Part shown: positions 16,180-25,757 of the stretch, in pieces | How the letters are laid out: the number at the start of each line of letters is the position of its first letter | How positions within the stretch are numbered: the stretch's first letter is position 1 | Source: Gordonia hankookensis | GTDB taxonomy: Bacteria; Actinomycetota; Actinomycetes; Mycobacteriales; Mycobacteriaceae | Assembly (NCBI RefSeq): GCF_014673215.1 | Contig: NZ_JACWMS010000002.1 | Span: 1,364,001-1,428,000, forward strand | Length of the DNA: 64,000 bases | Direction: 5' to 3' | Translations under genes and position numbers: made by a program | The notes under the pieces: generated by a model | What the model saw: only the letters and a program-made list of their open reading frames with translations | What the model was told of the DNA's origin: nothing | Database searches by the model: none

Positions 16180-18024
16180 TCAACTCTGCTTTCGAGGAAA
16201 GTCGATGGGCCAGCACCAGATTCTTGCACCCTCCTCCGTCAGTCGAGTGTGCTCATTGACGCGGATCAGAAGGTCTGCGTCGTGGCTCCGCCGCACCCGG
16301 TACGCAAAGCCCCCATGAGGCGAGAGCCCCGCCAGAGGCGGGAGATTCGGATCGAACTCGACCACGAGGTTCTCGTCGTCCAGCTTTCGCCACCAGGATC
16401 GAAGTCTCTTGAGTGCGTCGGCGCTCATGCCCTTCCCCGAAGTCGCCATGTACTCACCATGATCACGAAGCCTTCGGCACGGCACCGACTTGCCGTGGCC
16501 GCTCGTCGTCTGCCACGGCCAGCTCTTGTTGACAATCTGACGTGGTGACAGCTGGGCGTCGTAGGTCTTCAAGTGCCACGAAACGGCCTGTCGGGTTACA
16601 CCAAACATTGCCGCTATCTGAGATTGGTTGTAGCCCTTGGTCTTCAACTCCTCGATCACAGCTTTGCTCAGCCCGCCTTTGCAGTTGCTCGGCAGATCAA
16701 CCTCGCTGCACACAGTGCTCTGATCGAACGGACTGCAGACCCAACCCGCGACGACCGCGAGACGACTGGGTCGATGCACTGCGAGGAAGCCGAATGGACG
16801 CTCGAAACTGACCTCAGCAACCTTGATCGCGTACCGGTCCCGGCTGGGCGCGCCGGTGGGCATGAGAGCAAACGCAGAGACGGCGGCGGCCTCGAACCCG
16901 CCACTGTAGAACCGTGCCAACACACTCTGTGCGCCGCGAGAGACGTATAGCGGGACGGCACTCAGCAAGGGAAGGTGTGACGTGGCCGGGTTTGTCACGG
17001 ACTGCAACCCGAAGAGGTCGGTGTAGTCCAGCAGGTCGTGCCGGGAATTGATGTCAAACGCAGGGAGGCGCAGCCGAAGCTGATTCTCCGGGGTGCTCGC
17101 CTGTACCTCCTTGACCGTCAGGCCGGGGGCATCACCGACGAAATCGCTCGCTAGGTCGACCTGGGCCTCACCCGCCAGTTCTCGCAACCCGGCGGATAGC
17201 ACGTCGCCCGCTGGGAGTGCGCCAACGAGTAAGTGGACGTCGACGTCGCCGTCTCCCTCCACCACAACTCGAGTCACGCCGCCGTCGAGAACAGCGGCAG
17301 TCTTGATTTCGGGCGTGGTGCGGTCGAGCCAGTGCTGCTCGGGGGCGTCTCCGTCATCGTCGTGTCGTTTGCGTTGATAGCTGTCGAACGGCGTACGCCA
17401 TTGCACCCGTGTGACCAGAGCAGAGGCCATCACGAGTTTGCTCTGGGGGCTGACGTCGAGGGGGAAGCGACGGATGAGCCCGTCTGTCTGGTCGGCTGCC
17501 CACTGATCGAGCGGCGCCTGTTCGGTCAGCTGACCGAACACACCCTCAGGTAGCTGCGATGTCCACTCGTCACGTAGCGGGATTCCGTTGCGTGCCCAGA
17601 TGCCGACAGCGGCGTTGGTCGAGGAGCCCGACCTGAGAATGTCGACCAGTTCAAGCGCGTCACGTTGGGCGGAATCTGACGGGCGCTCGATCGCTTCGGC
17701 AAGTTCAGTGCTCGCCGGTTCATCGGCAGCTGAGGCAAGGAGTGCCAGCAGTGGCCAGACTCCGGCCCCCGAAACGACGTAGTCGTCATCAGACTGGGAC
17801 GCGCACCAACGAGCGGTCAGCGTATTCACCGCAGCAACGACCGGGCTGATCCGCGGCGAGTGTGTCGAGTCGGCCGAAGGTGCCGAGTCGCGGCGTGCCT
17901 CTTCCGACAGAGCTTGCGAGGGGTGAGACAGTTCAGGACCGTGCTCGATGATCGTGTCCGACAGACTTTGTCGGTGTGCATTGCGCATGGCCGGAATCAT
18001 TACATGAGCAGGTGACACTGACAC
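16180..18024 (-). CDS. Serpin-fold protein fused to a C-terminal helix-turn-helix domain, 614 aa
   Basis: Residues 58-431 show serpin hallmarks in order: AVNTLTARW...VVSGAGVWPLLALLAS (helix A/B region), KLVMASALVTRVQWRTPFD (strand 3A region), GGFEAAAVSAF at 375-385, which matches the reactive-loop hinge of inhibitory serpins, and FERPFGFLAVHRPSRLAVVAGWVCSP at the C-terminus. Serpins trap serine or cysteine proteases. After residue 445 the same frame continues into a second domain: GYNQSQIAAMFGVTRQAVSWHLK at 464-486 is a helix-turn-helix, followed by RLRDHGEYMATSGKGMSADA and SWWRKLDDENLVVEFDPNLP, the layout of a known stand-alone actinobacterial regulator. No signal peptide is present, so it is cytosolic. 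The GTG start at 18024 is uncertain, as no strong ribosome binding site is seen. The fusion is visible; a protease-sensing regulator is inference. Confidence 0.75.
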   Translation of the reverse strand: MSVSPAHVMIPAMRNAHRQSLSDTIIEHGPELSHPSQALSEEARRDSAPSADSTHSPRISPVVAAVNTLTARWCASQSDDDYVVSGAGVWPLLALLASAADEPASTELAEAIERPSDSAQRDALELVDILRSGSSTNAAVGIWARNGIPLRDEWTSQLPEGVFGQLTEQAPLDQWAADQTDGLIRRFPLDVSPQSKLVMASALVTRVQWRTPFDSYQRKRHDDDGDAPEQHWLDRTTPEIKTAAVLDGGVTRVVVEGDGDVDVHLLVGALPAGDVLSAGLRELAGEAQVDLASDFVGDAPGLTVKEVQASTPENQLRLRLPAFDINSRHDLLDYTDLFGLQSVTNPATSHLPLLSAVPLYVSRGAQSVLARFYSGGFEAAAVSAFALMPTGAPSRDRYAIKVAEVSFERPFGFLAVHRPSRLAVVAGWVCSPFDQSTVCSEVDLPSNCKGGLSKAVIEELKTKGYNQSQIAAMFGVTRQAVSWHLKTYDAQLSPRQIVNKSWPWQTTSGHGKSVPCRRLRDHGEYMATSGKGMSADALKRLRSWWRKLDDENLVVEFDPNLPPLAGLSPHGGFAYRVRRSHDADLLIRVNEHTRLTEEGARIWCWPIDFPRKQS

Positions 18025-18229
18025 GACGTCATGTGCAATTCGCTCGGCAGGTTCAAGAGCTGTCCAGTCCTAGCAGGCGTGACGATTTCAAGGAGTGAAG
18101 GGCAGCCGCCTGGGGCGTCCATTGATCGCCAGGCGTTGCCAACGGCTGGTCCGCAGGAGCACGAGGTAAGTAGTGTGCGTAGCCAATTGGTACGAGTGGG
18201 CTACAGACATCGCCGCTGAGCTGTCGCTA

Positions 18230-19609
18230 ATGTCCGGTTTCGTGTCTCCTTACCGGCGCTTGGCCGTGGCCGCCGCCATCGGCGTGATTGGTGCAACGTT
18301 CGTCGCGTGTGGTTCAAGTGATGGGATGCCAGGGACGACCTCGGCGTCGAATTCAGCTGTCGCAACGAGTCCGACGCCCACGGTGGTAGTGCTTGATGCA
18401 TCGGATTCGATGAACACAGACGACGCGCCGGGTCTGCGCATCGATGCCGCGAAATCGGCGGTGACCGCGCTGGTGGACTCGCTGCCGGACACCGCAAAGA
18501 TCGGGGTGACCGTGTTCGGTGGAAGCGTCCCATCCGAGCGGGGCCCGAGAAGGGGCTGCACTGATGTGCAGACTGTGTCGCAGTTGGCGGCGCTCGACAC
18601 TCGGGATCCGCGACCCGAGATCGCCGCGGTGACGGCTCAGGGATGGTCGCCGGTAGGCGGTGCGTTGCTGGCGGCTGCCCAACCTCTGGCAGGTGCAGAG
18701 GGGGCAATTGTCCTTGTCTCCGACGGAGAAGCAACTTGTCCGCCAGATCCATGCGTGACCGCCGAGCAGATCCGGTCAGCGAATCCAGAAATCACGATCA
18801 GTGCGATCGGACTGAAGACGGACTCCGAGCAACTCCGTTGCATCGCGAATGCCGGAGGTGGAGTGTTCGTCACGGCTGATAACACCGAACAGTTGACAGC
18901 ACGATTGTCTACGGTGCAGTCCGTCGACGCAGCGGAAAGCCTGAGTGCCGAGGGGCTGTACGGCATATCGCTGGGAGAGTCGCTCGGCGACATTCAGAAG
19001 TCTCATGCCGACTTCCCGTCCGGAGGCGGGGCGGCAGTGGTCGAGTGGCGAGAGTGCAGATGGCACTTCGAAGGCGGGACTCTGACGCAGATCGAGCCGA
19101 TCAACGATACCGTGACCATCGACGGCGTGAGGCGTGGAACGCCGATGTCACGGCTTGTGGAACTCTTCGGCGCACCGATCCAGGTCGATGAAACCGTCAA
19201 GCGTGCGTACTTCACCGCAAATGAGGCACTGGGAACAGCGTTCGTGGTCGACTACGACGGCGACACAAGCAACGGGACGGTACGCGCGATCAGCCTCTGT
19301 AAGTGCCTGCCGGAACAGAAGACTCCGGAACTCACGGCGCCGGTGCAGGAGAAGAACTGCGGCCCCACAGCCGCTTTCCCGAAACTGCGGGTCATCTCTT
19401 CCGGCGTGAGCTGTCAGGAGGGCCTGCGTCTGATCGAGAGGTACGTGGCCGATCCGAGGACCCAGGCCGGCGACCGGGGTGCGCAGGTAGGCGAATGGGC
19501 GTGCAACATTTTCGGCGCAGCGCAGACAGATGCCGGTGAGCCCGTCGTGAAGTGTGAACGCCCAGACGGGGCAACCGTCGACGTGCGAGCTCCACGTGCT
19601 CCCGGCTGA
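18230..19609 (+). CDS. VWA-domain lipoprotein
   Basis: The start ATG 18230 gives MSGFVSPYRRLAVAAAIGVI...FVAC, a lipoprotein signal with the cysteine at 27. An upstream start at 18173 would place extra residues before the signal and is unlikely. A short Ser/Thr linker leads to a von Willebrand factor A domain: VVVLDASDSM holds the metal site D56-x-S58-x-S60, with VTVFGG and IVLVSDGEATCP further on. The C-terminal about 220 residues have paired cysteines (RECRW, CKCLPEQ, NCGPT, SCQEG, WACNIF, VKCER), consistent with an extracytoplasmic domain. The role may be adhesion or assembly of a surface complex; there is no operon partner to say which. The cutinase gene follows after 107 bases on the same strand. 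Confidence 0.75.
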   Translation: MSGFVSPYRRLAVAAAIGVIGATFVACGSSDGMPGTTSASNSAVATSPTPTVVVLDASDSMNTDDAPGLRIDAAKSAVTALVDSLPDTAKIGVTVFGGSVPSERGPRRGCTDVQTVSQLAALDTRDPRPEIAAVTAQGWSPVGGALLAAAQPLAGAEGAIVLVSDGEATCPPDPCVTAEQIRSANPEITISAIGLKTDSEQLRCIANAGGGVFVTADNTEQLTARLSTVQSVDAAESLSAEGLYGISLGESLGDIQKSHADFPSGGGAAVVEWRECRWHFEGGTLTQIEPINDTVTIDGVRRGTPMSRLVELFGAPIQVDETVKRAYFTANEALGTAFVVDYDGDTSNGTVRAISLCKCLPEQKTPELTAPVQEKNCGPTAAFPKLRVISSGVSCQEGLRLIERYVADPRTQAGDRGAQVGEWACNIFGAAQTDAGEPVVKCERPDGATVDVRAPRAPG

Positions 19610-19716
19610 CATGGACGGGAACTGAGTAACACGCGTCCAATAAGACGGTCCGTCGCGTATTGCGCAGACCACGGGCGGCAAGGACATGAACGGGAACTCC
19701 GTTCGGAGAGTGGTGA

Positions 19717-20526
19717 ATGATGGCTGATGACCGCGTTCGACGTGGCCGCCCGAACCTTCGCATGGTGGCTGTGTGCTTTGCCGCCTGCTTGGGAGTGATC
19801 GTGCACAGTTCTGCGGAAGCAGCAGCGGCGCTGACGACCAAGCAAACGCAGTGCACCAATCTGGTTGTGCTCGGTGCCCGCGGTTCGGGGCAGGGGATGA
19901 ATGAAGGCAAGGCGCCGGGCTTCGGGCCGCAGGCATCGGGCGCGGCTCGAGCGGCGGTCGCCCGCGTCACACGCAGCGGTTCGGTCCGCTTCGCGAAGCT
20001 TCCTTACGACGCGGTCAAGCTCGGCACAGTCTTTCAGAACATGGCCAACGGAAAATACAACGGGAGCGTCCAGAGTGGAGCGAAACTCCTTCGCTCGGTG
20101 TTGACGAGCATTAAGAAGTCGTGTGGCACCAGGACTGCTTTCCTGCTTGTCGGGTACAGCCAGGGTGCCGAAGTCATCAGAACTGCGGTGGCGAGCGGTC
20201 TTGCCCGTGACGTGCGTGACCGAATCGCTGGGATCGGACTCATCGGCGATCCCACCTATCGAGGTCTCGCCCGGTCACCCATCGATGCCGGTACACACGA
20301 CAACTTCGGTGGTCTCGTCGTCGGCAAGGGGCGCCGGAGTGGGGGTGCGATCCCTGCCGATCTGAGCGCCAACACAGTGCATCTGTGTCAACCCCGTGAT
20401 CCTGTGTGCAACAACGTAGCCGCGCTCAAAGAGGTAGAACACACGCAGTACTATGTCTCAACTGCTTCGCAAGGTCGAATTGGTGCGTCCATCTACAACA
20501 GGCTGGCGGCCAACGGTTTCCGTTGA
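19717..20526 (+). CDS. Secreted cutinase-family serine esterase
   Basis: The precursor of 269 aa has a signal peptide (about residues 15-38, MVAVCFAACLGVIVHSSAEA). The mature enzyme shows the cutinase triad: GYSQG with Ser148, Asp228 in LCQPRDPVC between two cysteines, and His242 in VEHTQYY. Family members hydrolyse ester bonds of cutin, lipids or polyesters outside the cell, and mycobacterial relatives (Culp proteins) act on lipids. Length and disulphide cysteines are normal. ATG ATG at the start leaves a one-codon ambiguity. The gene stands alone between the VWA lipoprotein and a convergent serine hydrolase. The natural substrate cannot be told from sequence. Confidence 0.9.
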   Translation: MMADDRVRRGRPNLRMVAVCFAACLGVIVHSSAEAAAALTTKQTQCTNLVVLGARGSGQGMNEGKAPGFGPQASGAARAAVARVTRSGSVRFAKLPYDAVKLGTVFQNMANGKYNGSVQSGAKLLRSVLTSIKKSCGTRTAFLLVGYSQGAEVIRTAVASGLARDVRDRIAGIGLIGDPTYRGLARSPIDAGTHDNFGGLVVGKGRRSGGAIPADLSANTVHLCQPRDPVCNNVAALKEVEHTQYYVSTASQGRIGASIYNRLAANGFR

Positions 20527-20709
20527 CCTGCTCTCCGGAGGGTCGGTGCGATTACTTGCTGAAGCCCATGGCGGACGCCGTCAGCCCATCAGTGGCGGTG
20601 GAGGGAATAGCCCGGGCTCTAGTGGATCGGCCGGATCAGTCGAGTCGACCGACGCGCTCCACAGACTGCGACAAGGATTTTGTTGATAGCGGGAGCGTGC
20701 GCGAGTGAG

Positions 20710-22155
20710 TCACCCATCTCTCCTCCCCGGCGAACCGGGCAACCCCGGAACACACGTCACCGCAAAGCAACCCGGATTCCCCTGCAGTGGCGCCCGGAGC
20801 GGCTTCGACCCGCATGCGATCACCGTGCAGTCCTTCGGCGCATACGGTCCGACGCCGAGCGCACCCAGCGCCACATTCGGGTCGGCGAACTGCACAGGAT
20901 CGAAGTTCAGGTTCATCGTCGGCTGATACGGACCAAGAGCTGGGAGTCGAGGCGATCGGAATGCGGCGGCGAGTCGTCGGAAGAACTCATGGTAGAGCTC
21001 GCTGTTGAGGCTCGCGCTCAGCACGGTGCCCGGGTCGGGGGAGACGTCGCCGAGGAAGCCGTTCCAGCTCACCAGCAGGCCGAGACTCGGCACGATGAAG
21101 TTGTTCTGCTGCAGGAACCCGACCATCGCGTAGGCGTCCGACGGGAGCCCGGCGAGGGGTGCGAGGTTGGACGTCTGTCGCGACGGGAACGACGGCCCGG
21201 TACACGGAGAGCTGTTGACCCAGAACAGATATCCGTAGCAGCGATTCGCCGACGACGGCGACCGCAACTGCCGGATGTACCCCGAATCGATGATTCGCTT
21301 GCCGTGCCACACGCCGTCGTTGACCATCAGCAGGCCGAGTCGCGAGTAGTCGGCGGGCGGCATGAACAGAAAGGCGTAGCCGTAGGTGTTGCCGCTGCGA
21401 TCGCGGGTCCAGAAGTAGTCACTTTTCTTGATGCCCAACGGGCCAAACAAGTTTCGCTGCGCGAATGCCTGCAGATCCTCGCCGACGGCATGCTGCACCA
21501 CATAGGCGAGCAGGTCCGGGCCGTGCTGGGTGTACTCGAAGAACGTGCCCGGACGGTGCTCGACCGGCAGCGCGAGCGCTTCTCTGCCGATGTTGGGGTC
21601 GACGTCGAGGCCGGCGGTCAGCGCCTCGCTGATGATCGACTGCCGCAGACCCGACGTCTGCGTGAGCAGATCCCGGACAGTGATCGCGGCGTGCGCCTTG
21701 TCGACCTCACCGGCCGGGAGGTAGCGCGCGATCGAGGCACCCAGGTCGAGTTTGCCCTGCGTGTACGCGATCCCCGCCAGCATGGACACGACGCTCTTGG
21801 TGGAGCTGAACAGATTCCACGGGGTGTTCCCGGTCAGCGAGTTGAGCGGCCCCGTCCCGACCAGACAGTTGTTACGGAACACCTGGATGTGGGTGCGCAT
21901 CCGCGATGCGGCGAACGCGATGGCGTCGTCGAGGCGGCGTTTGTCCAAGCCGACCGCCGATGGGGCAGCGGTCTGCGGATTACCGGAGCCGGACGGTTCG
22001 GCGCACTGCTGCTGTTGCCGAGGACCGGCGGGGGCAGCGTAACTCTCGCCCGGTGACAGGCCGACGACCATGCCGACAGCCACGAGCAGCGACACTACAA
22101 GCGCCGCCAGAAGGCGACGGCCGGGAACACCCCGACGACGAACGCGACCGACCAT
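20710..22155 (-). CDS. Secreted beta-lactamase/class C-fold serine hydrolase
   Basis: The start ATG 22155 is chosen because GAGGGG stands six bases before it. The protein of 481 aa begins MVGRVRRRGVPGRRLLAALV, with a hydrophobic core ending in ESYAAPAG, an export signal. The serine-hydrolase motif SxxK is S117-S-T-K120 (LFSSTKSVVSM). LTQTSGL and YTQHGPDLL follow in the usual order for class C beta-lactamase-like esterases and D-peptidases. The C-terminus is extended by about 90 residues with cysteines and Pro/Gly. An extracellular esterase or peptidase is likely; true beta-lactamase activity is not implied. Its transcription converges on the cutinase gene, 183 bases away, and the neighbouring minus-strand genes are also hydrolases. 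Confidence 0.82.
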   Translation of the reverse strand: MVGRVRRRGVPGRRLLAALVVSLLVAVGMVVGLSPGESYAAPAGPRQQQQCAEPSGSGNPQTAAPSAVGLDKRRLDDAIAFAASRMRTHIQVFRNNCLVGTGPLNSLTGNTPWNLFSSTKSVVSMLAGIAYTQGKLDLGASIARYLPAGEVDKAHAAITVRDLLTQTSGLRQSIISEALTAGLDVDPNIGREALALPVEHRPGTFFEYTQHGPDLLAYVVQHAVGEDLQAFAQRNLFGPLGIKKSDYFWTRDRSGNTYGYAFLFMPPADYSRLGLLMVNDGVWHGKRIIDSGYIRQLRSPSSANRCYGYLFWVNSSPCTGPSFPSRQTSNLAPLAGLPSDAYAMVGFLQQNNFIVPSLGLLVSWNGFLGDVSPDPGTVLSASLNSELYHEFFRRLAAAFRSPRLPALGPYQPTMNLNFDPVQFADPNVALGALGVGPYAPKDCTVIACGSKPLRAPLQGNPGCFAVTCVPGLPGSPGRRDG

Positions 22156-22270
22156 GAGAACCCCCTCGATGCCGCGGTGCACCATCTCGGATGGTGGCAC
22201 GTCAGCAGCGTCAGGGTCAGCAGTTCACGAGTATCCGCAGTTCAGAAGGCTGCAATCAGGGAGCGCAGCA

Positions 22271-23080
22271 TCACCCGGCCGCCTGCCGGATCACTCCCGC
22301 CACGGCCGCCGGATGCGAGACCAGCGACGCGTGCGACGACGCGATCTCCGTCGTACGTGCACGTATCCGCTTGGCCGCGTCGCGCTGGGCGGCGGGCGGG
22401 ATCACTCGGTCGTTCGCCGACACCACGTACCAGCTCGGTGTCGTCGCCCATGACGGCCGCCCGCTGAGTTCGAGGTTGGCCGACGCCGCGAACGACTTCT
22501 GATGGGCGAGCATCGTCTTGATCGCGGCGGGGCTGACGTCCTGGGCGAAGATCTTCGGGAATGCCGACGCCTCGATGTAGGCGTCGAGGTTGTATCCGCC
22601 GACACCCGCCGAGTCACGCACGACCTTGAGCTGTAACGCGGGCGGTAGCAACTGGCTGCCCGGGTACTGCAGCGGGTTGATCGCCGAGGCGATCGGCTCG
22701 CCGGCGCCCGGGGCGAACGCGGCGACGTACACGAGACGCGTGACCTTCGGGTCGTGGATGTTGGTGATGACGGCGCCACCGTAGGAGTGCCCGACGAGGA
22801 CGACCGGGCCGGGCAGGGTGCGGATGGTGCGGTCGACCACCGCCGAATCATGGGCCGGGCCGCGCAACGGATTGTCCACCGCCACCACGCGATAACCCTC
22901 TCGCCGAAGGATCGAGGCGACACCGTCCCAACTCGTCTTGTCGGCGAACGCGCCGTGCACCAGCACGATCGTCGGCCGCGGCGCCGCTTGCGCTGTCGGC
23001 ACCGCGCACGTGAGCGTGATGCCGATGGCACAGAGAGCAACAGTGAGCGTCGCCAGCATGCGGCTCAGACGTCGGGACAT
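22271..23080 (-). CDS. Exported alpha/beta hydrolase
   Basis: This protein of 269 aa has a clear signal peptide (MSRRLSRMLATLTVALCAIG...TAQAAP). The mature part starts with PTIVLVHGAFADKTSWDGV, the oxyanion-hole strand of esterases of the EstC/hydroxynitrile-lyase-like branch. The nucleophile is Ser99 in GHSYGG. The acid is in SANDRVIPP and the histidine in SSHASLVSHP, so the triad is complete. The substrate is unknown; small esters are typical of the branch. It is probably co-transcribed with the alpha/beta hydrolase 27 bases upstream (23108-23926). Confidence 0.82.
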   Translation of the reverse strand: MSRRLSRMLATLTVALCAIGITLTCAVPTAQAAPRPTIVLVHGAFADKTSWDGVASILRREGYRVVAVDNPLRGPAHDSAVVDRTIRTLPGPVVLVGHSYGGAVITNIHDPKVTRLVYVAAFAPGAGEPIASAINPLQYPGSQLLPPALQLKVVRDSAGVGGYNLDAYIEASAFPKIFAQDVSPAAIKTMLAHQKSFAASANLELSGRPSWATTPSWYVVSANDRVIPPAAQRDAAKRIRARTTEIASSHASLVSHPAAVAGVIRQAAG

Positions 23081-23107
23081 GGCATTCTCCTCGGATCGGT
23101 GATCGAG

Positions 23108-23926
23108 CTACGCCTTCGGATCGATGCTATGCGCTGTGAGGAAGGCGAGGGCGTCGGTCGCGAGTTCCTGCCAGCCGCGATCGGCGGAGAGGCTGTGCCC
23201 GCGGTCGGGGTAGAGCTTGAATTCGGTCGGCGACGAGCTGCGCTTCTGCACCTTGTACCCGGCCTCGACGGTCGACGCCGGCACCGTGCGATCCTTCCCG
23301 CCCGCCATCATCAGCAGGGGACCTTCGCGGCCCTCGAGATCGATCGCCGCCGGACTGTGCCGCTGGAAGTTCGCGAATGCCGCCTCGAACAGCGGGCGGC
23401 ACGGCGACGGGATGGCGAACTCGGCGAACAAGGCGTCGGACTCGGCGCGATCGACGGCACTGGCGAACCCCGCGTGAAAGGTGTCGGCGGTGTGCGCCCA
23501 CGTCTTGTGTCGCAGGCCCGGGTGGGCGAGGACGGGTGACGCGGTCTTCAGCTGAACGAGTGGCGGTGGCTTCTTGACGCCGCGGAAGGCCGCCGGTGCG
23601 ATCGCCACGCACGCCCGCGCGAATCCGCTCGCATGCAACTTCTGTGCGATGAGCCCGCCGAACGAATGCCCGATCACCACCGGCGACGCGGGCAGTGCGG
23701 TGATGATCTCTTCGTAGTGCTTGGTGATCGCGTCGATGCCGACATCGTCCTGCGTCGAGGCGTCCGCGCGGGTGTCCGCCGGAGTGGCGGCCTCTCCGGG
23801 CCAGCCCGGGGCGACGGGCGCGAACCCAGCATCGGCGAAGAACGTCACCCACGGGTCCCACGACGACGCGTGCAGCCACAGGCCATGTACGAACACAACA
23901 GGTATGGCGTTCGGGGATGATGTCAT
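23108..23926 (-). CDS. Cytosolic alpha/beta hydrolase
   Basis: The start ATG 23926 has GGAGG five bases upstream; the frame is open for another 108 bases but without a ribosome binding site. The protein of 272 aa reads IPVVFVHGLWLHASSWDPW, then GHSFGG with the nucleophile Ser88, then LLMMAGGKDRTVP with the acid, and LYPDRGHSLSADRGW with the histidine. The triad is complete and no signal peptide is seen. The family is broad (esterases, lipases, haloperoxidase-like), so the substrate is open. It lies 27 bases before the exported hydrolase, suggesting a two-gene unit. Confidence 0.8.
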   Translation of the reverse strand: MTSSPNAIPVVFVHGLWLHASSWDPWVTFFADAGFAPVAPGWPGEAATPADTRADASTQDDVGIDAITKHYEEIITALPASPVVIGHSFGGLIAQKLHASGFARACVAIAPAAFRGVKKPPPLVQLKTASPVLAHPGLRHKTWAHTADTFHAGFASAVDRAESDALFAEFAIPSPCRPLFEAAFANFQRHSPAAIDLEGREGPLLMMAGGKDRTVPASTVEAGYKVQKRSSSPTEFKLYPDRGHSLSADRGWQELATDALAFLTAHSIDPKA

Positions 23927-24047
23927 CGCAACCTCCGGGATGCTGAGCTCGACCGCGTCCGATGATCTGGGGACGTTACTCGCAGATGCCGCGTTGCGCT
24001 GGGCATATGGCGTCGCCGATCCGGCGACACGCACACAGAGGTTGCCG

Positions 24048-25757
24048 CTAGACGCTCACCGCACTCACCTGATCCAGATAACTCAACCAGCCGCCGAACG
24101 TAGTGATCTCCTCCGCATCGTCCAGAGCCGATGGGCTGCAGGAGAATCCGATAACTCGGCGTCCGTGTGAGAGTTCAACCGATCCCAGCGTCATCGGCTC
24201 GGGCAGCTCGCTCAGGAAAGAGGCGAGTGCAGCAGGGGAGAGACGCCAGATCCCGCCGTCGATCGCGCTCTCGACACCGGGGTCGGCCACCAGGCCGGGC
24301 TTCGGAGGCGTCGTGTCCAGTGCGTACAGACGGTATCCACGCGCGGTCCGGTCAAACCCGACGAAACGGGCTCCGCGACTGCGCAGTTCGTGCTCCAACG
24401 GCTGGCCGGGCAGATGAGCACCGACGACGAACAGGTCCGTCGTCGGCGCACCGGCCGCCTCGATCCACGGGCCGCCCGCGGACAAGGGTGGGGCGCATCC
24501 CGGCGCAGCAACTGACTCCGGCGCTTCGTGGACACGTCGGGCGATGTCCAGGGCCACCGCGTCGTGGAACGCCGGAGCCAGGACGGTCACGCCGAACTGC
24601 CCGTCGCCGACGGTGCCGGCGGGTACCGCCACGCCGCACATGTCGAAGAGATTCGTGAAGTTCGTATACGTGCCGAGCCAGGCGTTGACCCCGATCGGAT
24701 CGTCGGCGACCTCGACCGCCGACGGCTGCCCGGGCGCGGTCGGTACGAGGAGTGCGTCGCAGTCGGCGAGCAGCGCCATGCTCTGCGTGCGGAGATCGTC
24801 GAGGCGAGCCAGATCGGTGACCATCTCAGACGCACTGATTCCTGCAGCGCGGGAGATGATCTGTCCCACAACCGGGTCCACCTCATCCGGGTGGGCGTCG
24901 ACGTAGGCGCCGACAGCGGCGTGGCGCTCGGCGACCAGCGCGCCATCGTAGAGGAGGCGTGCTGCTTCGAGGAAGGTCGCAAACAGAATCGGACGTATCT
25001 CGACGCCATCGCGGAGCAGATGGTCGACGGTCCGCTCGAACGCCGCGTTCCAGCCTGGTGCCATGTCGACGAGAACATCCGGAATCGCGACACAGGCGTT
25101 CGTGGGCGCCGCGAGCGGGATGTCCGAGGGAATCGGCCGGGTGCCGTCACCGCCGGCCATCACCGACATGGCGACGTCGGCGGTGTCGATGTCGCGGGCC
25201 ATGATCGTGACCGCATCCCATGATCGGCAGGCCGGCAGCACACCGGTCGTCGAGACGACACCGAGGGTCGGCTTGATGCCGACGATGCCTTGGAACGCGG
25301 CCGGCACCCGACCCGAACCGGCGGTGTCGGTGCCGATCGCGATGTCGGCGAGCCCGAGCGCGACCGCCACCGCAGATCCCGAACTCGAACCACCCGAGAC
25401 GAACTCGGGGCGCCGGGCGTCACGGACACCGCCGTACGGGCTGCGCTGCCCGACCAAGCCGGTGGCGAACTGATCCAGATTCGTCGTACCCACCACCGTC
25501 GCACCGGCGCTACGCAATCGGGCCACCGCGACCGCGTCCTCGGATGCCGGCGTGGTGGAGAAGCCGGGGCACGCGGCAGTCGTCGGGTAGCCCTCCACGT
25601 CGACGTTGTTCTTCACCGCCAACAGCAAACCGGCCAGAGGTCCGGTCGCCGTATCGAACTGGGCGCGGATGGAATCGTGATCGGCGATATGGATCCACAC
25701 CTCGGGCCGGTCCACCGCGGTCAGGGCGTCGGCGAAAGCGTCCACACGATCGGTCAT
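24048..25757 (-). CDS. atzF: Allophanate hydrolase
   Basis: This enzyme splits allophanate to two ammonia and two CO2, the last step of cyanuric acid and biuret breakdown. The protein of 569 aa has an amidase-signature domain with Lys49 (LAVKNNVDVEG), the Ser of GGSSSGS at 122-128 and nucleophile Ser148 (TDTAGSGRVPA). A C-terminal domain of about 130 residues (DLFVVGAHLPGQPLEHELRS to FGGWLSYL) is typical of AtzF. ATG 25757 has AAGGAG upstream and overlaps the stop of the alpha/beta hydrolase gene (ATGA). No urea carboxylase gene is adjacent, so the enzyme serves the cyanuric acid route and not the urea amidolyase route. It is the last gene of the operon that starts with the NCS2 permease. Confidence 0.9.
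   Translation of the reverse strand: MTDRVDAFADALTAVDRPEVWIHIADHDSIRAQFDTATGPLAGLLLAVKNNVDVEGYPTTAACPGFSTTPASEDAVAVARLRSAGATVVGTTNLDQFATGLVGQRSPYGGVRDARRPEFVSGGSSSGSAVAVALGLADIAIGTDTAGSGRVPAAFQGIVGIKPTLGVVSTTGVLPACRSWDAVTIMARDIDTADVAMSVMAGGDGTRPIPSDIPLAAPTNACVAIPDVLVDMAPGWNAAFERTVDHLLRDGVEIRPILFATFLEAARLLYDGALVAERHAAVGAYVDAHPDEVDPVVGQIISRAAGISASEMVTDLARLDDLRTQSMALLADCDALLVPTAPGQPSAVEVADDPIGVNAWLGTYTNFTNLFDMCGVAVPAGTVGDGQFGVTVLAPAFHDAVALDIARRVHEAPESVAAPGCAPPLSAGGPWIEAAGAPTTDLFVVGAHLPGQPLEHELRSRGARFVGFDRTARGYRLYALDTTPPKPGLVADPGVESAIDGGIWRLSPAALASFLSELPEPMTLGSVELSHGRRVIGFSCSPSALDDAEEITTFGGWLSYLDQVSAVSV

Noticed and set aside
20680-22056. Plus-strand open frame of 458 codons
   Set aside because: It is a mirror of the secreted beta-lactamase-fold gene; the translation is Arg/Val/Glu-rich without structure-like patterns.
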